DNA of 64,000 nt from Agriotes lineatus (lineage: Eukaryota > Arthropoda > Insecta > Coleoptera > Elateridae), in NCBI GenBank assembly GCA_940337035.1, contig CALNHX010002780.1:62001-126000 (forward strand). Reading direction: 5' to 3'. The notes below the pieces were generated by a model. That model had not been told where the DNA came from and did no database searches. It saw only the letters and a list, made by a program, of their open reading frames with translations. Both the position numbers and the translations under genes were made by a program. This document shows positions 58,863-64,000 of the stretch, in pieces. How positions within the stretch are numbered: the first letter of the stretch is position 1; each line of letters begins with the position of its first letter.

Positions 58863-59530
58863 TAATAGGCTTGTCTGGGACGCTGTTTTGTGTGTCTGGG
58901 ACGCTGTTTCAGCAGCCAAACCGTAAGAGATAGAGAAAAAAGTTATTAAAGTTATATGTTTGGAATGGTCATGTCAGGTCAGGAACCGAATTTCAGTCTC
59001 TAACACTAATTATTATCTTAATTATCCTAATCCGAACTTTTTAGGTTAGATTCTATACAAATTTTATCAAGGCGAATGCGACTGGTAGTTTGCTACCAAC
59101 AATGACGTCATATACGTACGTGTGGTGAATACGCGTTCTATTTGCAAAACAGTCTTTTTTGTTTTATTAAATGAGACATTTGTCTCACTGGACTGCTAGT
59201 ATGATATAATAAACGTTTAATGGGGAAAATTAAGTTTCGTTGACTTAATATTTTAAAGTAAATGAACGATTAAAAATAAAAATGAATTGTTTTTATTGGA
59301 ACTGTATATCTGAACGTAATTCTTAAATGCCATATTTTTCTTTTTAGAAATAAAGGTAGTTTCTTCCTGACATATTACATTAATTCTATTTCCCGCCAAA
59401 TCGTAAAATAATTGAAAAATATATTCCTAAAACTAATTTTAAAGGATGCACAAACTTTTTGAGAAATCAATAATAAAACAGTTTTCCATTTGTTGCGAAT
59501 TTTTCGGAAGACGCTGTATACGAAAATTTT
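58863..59530. other. AT-rich spacer
   Basis: No recognisable feature apart from a short repeated phrase GTCTGGGACGCTGTTT (58873-58911). Confidence 0.3.
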
Positions 59531-59536
59531 ACAGAT

Positions 59537-61277
59537 AATAATAATAATAATAATAATAATGGCTTTATTTTCGATGTATAAAACATATTACAATAAACAT
59601 AAATCAAACTTAAAATTAAGTACACAGTTTACATCGAAAATCACAAGGCGCAGTTCAGATATACCGTTTTTCAACTGGACCTTGAGGATATTGAAAATAT
59701 AATTTAAAATGTAATTCCTAAACCCTAAATAAAAGCAATAAATGACTTAAATTAAATTCAAAAATTAACCTGATGGTAGCAGATTCATATGAACACAAGA
59801 AACTAACTGCCATTAATTAGAAACTTGTCTTGGCACACTTAAGGCTATTCCGATAAAAGATATTTGAGATAATGTTTTCGGAAAGCTGTACAAGATGTAT
59901 TTTTCAAAAAATTTGGTAAATTATTGTAAACTTTGCTAATATTATACCGAAACGATCGTTCAAAGAGAGAAGATTTGTGCTGCGGAGGTGTAATTAGACC
60001 CTTGAATCTTAAATTTAGATTATGCACATCAGTTCGAAATTCTATTTTGTTATATAGGTATGGCGGCTTTTTGTAAATTATTATTTTGTGATATAAGGAA
60101 GCTGTGTGTAATAAACGCCTGTTCTCCATATTTAGCCAATTGGCTTCTACTAATTTATGTGAGATATGGTCGAATTTTCGAATGCCATAAATAAACCTTA
60201 AGCAAGAATTTTGAACTCTTTGTATTCGCATAGAAGAATCATAATCTAAACATGGAGCATATATTTCTGAGCAATATGAAAATTGCGAAAGTACCAAAAC
60301 ATCGCACAACATTTTTTTGTGTGCTTCACTTAGATACCTTCTGTGTGGATATAATAGCTTTAGATTCAGATAAGCTTTTTGGATACATTTATTTACATAA
60401 GTTCTGTATCTAAAACTATTATCTAGGACCATGCCTAAATTTTTAGCACTGTCTTTCAACAATATGCTCGACCCGTTAATTGATAATTGTATTAATGGTT
60501 TTACACTCTCACAATCAGAATTTCTACCAAAAAGAAGTACACAAGATTTAGAAGGATTCAGCTGTAATGCATGTTTGGTTGACATTCCAAACAAGTTATT
60601 CAAATCAATTGTTATTTCCTCCAATGCCCGGTCAAAACACTTGGGCTGAAAAGAATAATAAACCTGCGTATCGTCAGCATACATATGAATTTTACTATAT
60701 TTGACGAATTGATAAAATTTTGAAGTATATAACGTGTATAATAGCGGACCCAAAATCGAACCTTGAGGCACTCCTTGTGAAATTAACCGTGACAAGGACA
60801 GGTTGCCATCAACTTTTACTTTTTGAGTCCGTCCATTGAAATAACTTTTAAATAATTCTAACGCATTTGAAGAAAAGCCGATAGAGTGGAGAATTGAAAA
60901 TAATAACTCGTGATTAATGGAGTCGAACGCTTTACTGTAATCCAGGAGTGCAAGAATTGTTAATTTTCCAGTATCCGTTGCCTCAATTATGTCATCTGTT
61001 ATATTCATCAACGCAGTGGTACAACTGTGGAAAGGTCTAAAACCCGATTGTACATCAGGAAGCAGTTCATGTTTATTTAGATAATTCATTATTTGGCTGC
61101 TCATAATTTTTTCAAGAATTTTTGAAAAGGTAGGTAAAATGCTGATTGGTCTTAGGTCTGAGTATACAACTGGTTTACAAATTTTCGGTATTGGAGTTAT
61201 AACAGCGTGTTTCCAACTGTTCGGAAAAATATTCTCCGTTAAACAACAATTAATGATATGCGTTAAATAATTATGAA
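59537..61277 (-). mobile_element. CR1-like non-LTR retrotransposon, 5' truncated
   Basis: Minus-strand element with a (ATT)n 3' tail at 59537-59560, a ~280-bp 3' UTR, and an RT ORF to the right. The text begins abruptly at about 61277 within the finger region (LTENIFPNSWKHAVITPIPK), typical of 5' truncation. Confidence 0.85.
59845..61255 (-). CDS. CR1/Jockey-supergroup reverse transcriptase, truncated but open
   Basis: A frame open from the truncated 5' end, with a 419-codon ATG-started ORF at 61104-59845. Motifs in order: PIPKICKPVVYSDLRPISIL, QSGFRPFHSCTTALMNI, LLDYSKAFDSINHELL (first Asp), QGVPQGSILGPLLYTLYT, HMYADDTQVYYSF (intact YADD), NPSKSCVLLFG, KNLGMVLDNSFRY and a full C-terminal region ending FRKHYLKYLLSE. 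No stop interrupts it. Endonuclease and ORF1 are missing, so the copy cannot move alone. Lack of decay suggests a fairly young insertion. Confidence 0.88.
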
Positions 61278-61604
61278 TCTACTTGTTTATTCATTATTTA
61301 TGTGAGTTTTCGATATACCTATAAGTACATTTCAAAATCACTCTGTATATGCGTCTTCTTAAGAGTGGCACATTTTTTATAATACAACGTATAGAACTTA
61401 AAATATTTGAATTTCAAATGGCAAAGTGTTAATATTTTACTAATTATAATATCAAGTCTCTTAATGGGTATTTTATAATTTTTGTAAAATAAAATGAATT
61501 AATGAAAAACGCAGATTAACATTTGTAAGAATACTCTATTCTCGTTATCAAAGTAGTGTACTCTTTTTGATGTATGCAATCAAGATATGTATGTTTTTAC
61601 TCCT
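61278..61604. other. AT-rich spacer
   Basis: No feature recognised. Confidence 0.3.
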
Positions 61605-61806
61605 CCTCCTCAGTCCTTATCCCTTGACCGGGATGTGGTGACTGCCATTGCAATGGATGCCTTCCACTCTTCCCGATTAGTTGCCATATGAATCGCCTCA
61701 TAGACAGGGGTCCCAGTCATCTCTCGGATCTGGTCTGTCCATCGGCGCGGAGAGCGGCCTCTGGTTCTTCTGCCGTCGACTTTTACTACTGTTTTTACTA
61801 CCATTC
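61605..61806 (-). pseudogene. non-LTR RT C-terminal fragment
   Basis: Minus-strand KVDGRRTRGRSPRRWTDQI, HMATNREEWKASI and AVTTSRSRDKD, then stop: the GRxxRGRxxxRWxDxI...A.DRxxW C-terminus shared by several insect non-LTR families. Upstream RT absent. Confidence 0.75.
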
Positions 61807-62011
61807 CAGTAATTTAATGTGTTTCTCATCTGCATTCCTTTAGATAGGTCTTCTAATTAAAGTTAGTCCACCATAAAATCCTTTGCTATTATCGATCTTT
61901 TGGAGGGAATAATATTTGCAGATAGATTTGGCTTATATCGGCGCGGCGGTTAAAACAAATATGTGCAATCTAAATCTAAGAATAATTAAAAGCAGGTCAT
62001 CTTGAAGTTTT

Positions 62012-62616
62012 GGCCCAAATACAAATTTCGATTCGCGTTTGGCTCCGACGCTAACCTCACGAACGATGTGACGACGGTCAGCGCCGTTCGGCGTTTTGGA
62101 CACGTTCGGCAGAATGGCACTCGGCGTTTTGGACATATTCGACGGATTGGCAGTCGGCGTTTTGGACCTAGTCGGCAGAATGGCAGTCTGCGTTTTGGAC
62201 ATATTCGGCGGATTGGCAGTCGGCGTTTTGGACATATTCGGCGGATTGGCAGTTGGCGTTTTGGACCTAGTCGGCAGAATGGCAGTCGGCGTTTTGGACA
62301 TATTCGGCGAAATGGCAGTCGGCGTTTTGGTCGAATCATCGGTTCGGCGTTTTGGACAATCCACATTTTACCGAATGGCCAAAGTGCCGAATAGATCTGC
62401 TGTCGGCGTTTTGGACCAAATACAATTTTCGATTTGTATTCGGCTCCGACGCCAAGCCCGCGAACGACGTGACGTCAGTTGGCGTCGTTCGGCGTTTTGG
62501 ACACGTTCGGCAGAATGGCAGTCGGCGTTTTGGCCCTAGTCGGCGGAATGGCAGTCGGCGTTTTGGACGAATTATCGGTTCGGCGTTTTGGGCATTCGGC
62601 GTTTTGTCCTGGACCC
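62012..62616 (-). repeat. right minisatellite arm of the giant element
   Basis: Inverse complement of the left arm with more ~33-bp units. Contains the same two GTCGGAGCCGAA-type blocks. Plus- and minus-strand open frames here are repeat artefacts. Confidence 0.88.
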
Positions 62617-62870
62617 TAATTAACGCTAAAAGTTATATTTGATTATAAGCTTCTAGTACAGTTACCAAAATTTCTTGTACGGCCGTCCTTGGAGGTTGAA
62701 TCTTAACCACAAAAATAAAAGAAAGTGTTTTTTCGAAAACGAAACTCTGTGCCACGATGTAATTAGCGCTAAAAGTTATAATTGGTAATAGACTTCAATG
62801 TGTAGCTATAAAAAAGTTGATGTCATTCTTGGAAGTTAAATGTTTACTTTTTGTATGGAAGATTCTTGGT
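62617..62870 (+). repeat. local tandem repeat 'H', right part
   Basis: Continues the unit broken at 47603 (TAATTAACGCTAAAAG...ACCAAAATTTCTTG...GGTTGAATCTTAACC) and begins another unit near 62740 (CCACGATGTAATTAGCGC). Confidence 0.8.
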
Positions 62871-63510
62871 TAAGCATTCTTAGGGTCAACGCCTAAGTAT
62901 ATTATTTTAATTTATGGCATGTGGCCCAGATAGTGAATTATTGCGAAGGATAAACTATTGTAGTTGTAAGGAAAATTTTCGCATCCAGCGCTTTCCACAA
63001 TTTTTCCGCATTCATAGCCTAAATTTTAGTATGTTTCCCGTTTCATTTACGCCCCAAATTAAAGGTTTACGTATGTTTCAAAATCTAATCTCGTTTATGT
63101 ATACAGTGTTTCCCGATTTATTTTATTCCCGTCGATCTAAATTTAACTTTGTTTACTCGGCGTACAAATGACAGCTGTTTGGCTTGTCGGTGAATCCTCT
63201 CTTGGAGCCAGAATATGTTGGACAACTCGACGTCATTCCTATGCTTTCATTCAGGTTAGAGAGAGAAAGAGAGAGCGTTTCGTGCAGCCCGCGTTTTGCG
63301 AGATTCAACCTTGAGGCTTCAGCAAGGCAACAAGTGCTCGTTGGTCCCGCTGCGACGAGGGCCGCCCTTGGGGATCGTCGTCTCAGGGCAAGTCGAAATT
63401 TTGAAGTAGTGAAACTAAATAGGTCATCGGTCAAGCCCTGTGTCTTTTAAGTGGCATGTATGGCGCAGTTTGGCAGACTCCAATCAACGTATCTTCTTCG
63501 TATTATAGGT
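62871..63510. other. unassigned DNA
   Basis: An 88-codon plus-strand frame at 63184-63450 is moderately GC-rich but has no recognisable motif or splice context. A (AGAG)n patch lies at 63258-63274. Confidence 0.3.
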
Positions 63511-63514
63511 CCAG

Positions 63515-64000
63515 AACCTGTTAATTTTTGTATTTTTCTGTCACGGTGTAGGTGTTCTTTTGATGTGGACTGCCAACTGTCACGCCATCTCTTTCGGGTT
63601 TTTCTGGTGGTCTGGTTTCTATTGGTTTTCCATTACGGGCTATTTTTGCTAGTCTCTCATCTCCCATTCGTGTTAGATGTTCGTTCCAGTTTCTTCGTCG
63701 TTGTCGTACCATCTAACAATATCCTCCGTTGCTCAAGTTCATCTAATGTTATCGTTTCTTATTCTGTCTCTCAGTGTCACCTTCATTTCGTTTGTTTGCA
63801 TTAATCTTTTGTGTTTTGGTTGATTCAGCTCGCGTGTCTGCAGAATAAGTCATGACTGGTCTAACGCAGCTTTTGTATATGCGTATCTTGCTCTCTATGT
63901 TGCTGTATCTGTTCCTCCAAAGGATGTCTCGTAAGCAGCTGCATATTGTCGCTGCTTTGTTAATTTGACGTAATACTTCCTTGTGGAGGTCTTCATAGAT
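63515..64000 (-). pseudogene. non-LTR RT C-terminal fragment, cut by window edge
   Basis: From 64000 leftward: EDLHKEVLRQINKAATICS, WRNRYSNIESKIRIYKSCVR, PVMTYSADTRAEST, then after a decayed stretch RRRNWNEHLTRMGDERLAK, IARNGKPIETRPPEKPERD. This is the C-terminal order of an RTE-like element widespread in insects. Frames change at least once. The 5' part lies beyond the window. Confidence 0.8.

Larger units (their letters stand above)
47604..62616. mobile_element. giant 15.0-kb element with minisatellite inverted arms
   Basis: The left edge GGGGGCTGCCCAAAACGCC and the inverse complement of the right edge GGGTCCAGGACAAAACGCC enter inverted arms that are almost identical for at least 230 bases and comparable for 440-600. 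The arms consist of ~33-bp units (CAAAACGCCGACTGCCATTC...GCCGAATATGTC). Exact TAATTAAC lies on both sides (47596-47603, 62617-62624), and the local tandem repeat H is continuous across the insertion if it is removed. Internal cargo: GTCT repeat copy D, a non-LTR fragment, a GGAAAAAAAGTC-ended element, a P element, a MITE, a 1.2-kb palindrome, and a CR1-like element. The 8-bp duplication and GGG-starting long TIR fit Mutator-like or other foldback DNA transposons; no transposase of such a class was found inside. Confidence 0.8.

Noticed and set aside
61933..62642. Several overlapping 90-147 codon frames and the idea of a CRISPR-like array
   Set aside because: Units are contiguous ~33-bp repeats without unique spacers, in a eukaryotic DNA element.
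63184..63450. 88-codon frame near the right end
   Set aside because: No motif, splice context or homologue recognised.

Overview
The window is insect nuclear DNA: AT-rich, intron-bearing and dominated by transposable elements. Insect assignment rests on a pickpocket-type DEG/ENaC channel gene, P, mariner, BEL/Pao, Jockey and LOA-type elements, and non-LTR fragments of kinds common in beetles. Coleoptera is my best guess, not a proof. Only one host gene is secure: three exons of a pickpocket channel at 44.29-45.21 kb (+), whose remaining exons are not visible. Two weaker candidate host exons lie at 20.3 kb and 22.0 kb.

Layout. 0-9 kb: non-LTR remnants, a tRNA-derived SINE, and a four-level nest of DNA elements (4963-7567) in which two hAT elements with perfect 8-bp duplications sit inside each other. 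9-12 kb: two 5S-rRNA-derived SINEs, one inserted into a 112-bp tandem array. 12.9-16.5 kb: decayed RT and DDE transposase relics and two MITEs. 16.5-22 kb: mostly unrecognised AT-rich DNA. 22.3-31.8 kb: a Jockey element split by a young BEL/Pao element (24145-29190, LTRs with 2 differences in 328 bp) and an antisense non-LTR element. The BEL ORF is open but lacks reverse transcriptase and RNase H. 31.9-37.2 kb: a LOA/R1-type element with one internal stop, and a DD41D mariner relative inside a CR1-like tail. 37.2-40.6 kb: another non-LTR element shredded by MITEs, a long inverted-repeat element and a 640-bp (GGGAC)n-like tract. 42.9-44.0 kb: a mariner fossil.

47.6-62.6 kb is the most remarkable part. 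About 15.0 kb (47604-62616) is bounded by an exact 8-bp direct repeat TAATTAAC and by near-identical long inverted arms made of a ~33-bp CG-rich minisatellite, and it interrupts a local tandem repeat that resumes exactly on the far side. It behaves like one giant foldback-type insertion with 8-bp target duplication. Inside it sits a complete-looking P-superfamily transposon (52203-57118): 8-bp duplication GTTTAAAA, 26-bp perfect terminal repeats, and a five-exon THAP transposase gene whose splice phases all agree, though its C-terminal tail is eroded. Other cargo includes a second element with minisatellite termini, a 1.2-kb near-perfect palindrome and a CR1-like retrotransposon.

Functionally the window is a record of successive insertions, probably within or beside a pickpocket intron. 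Nothing resembles a prokaryotic operon, CRISPR array or multi-gene host pathway.
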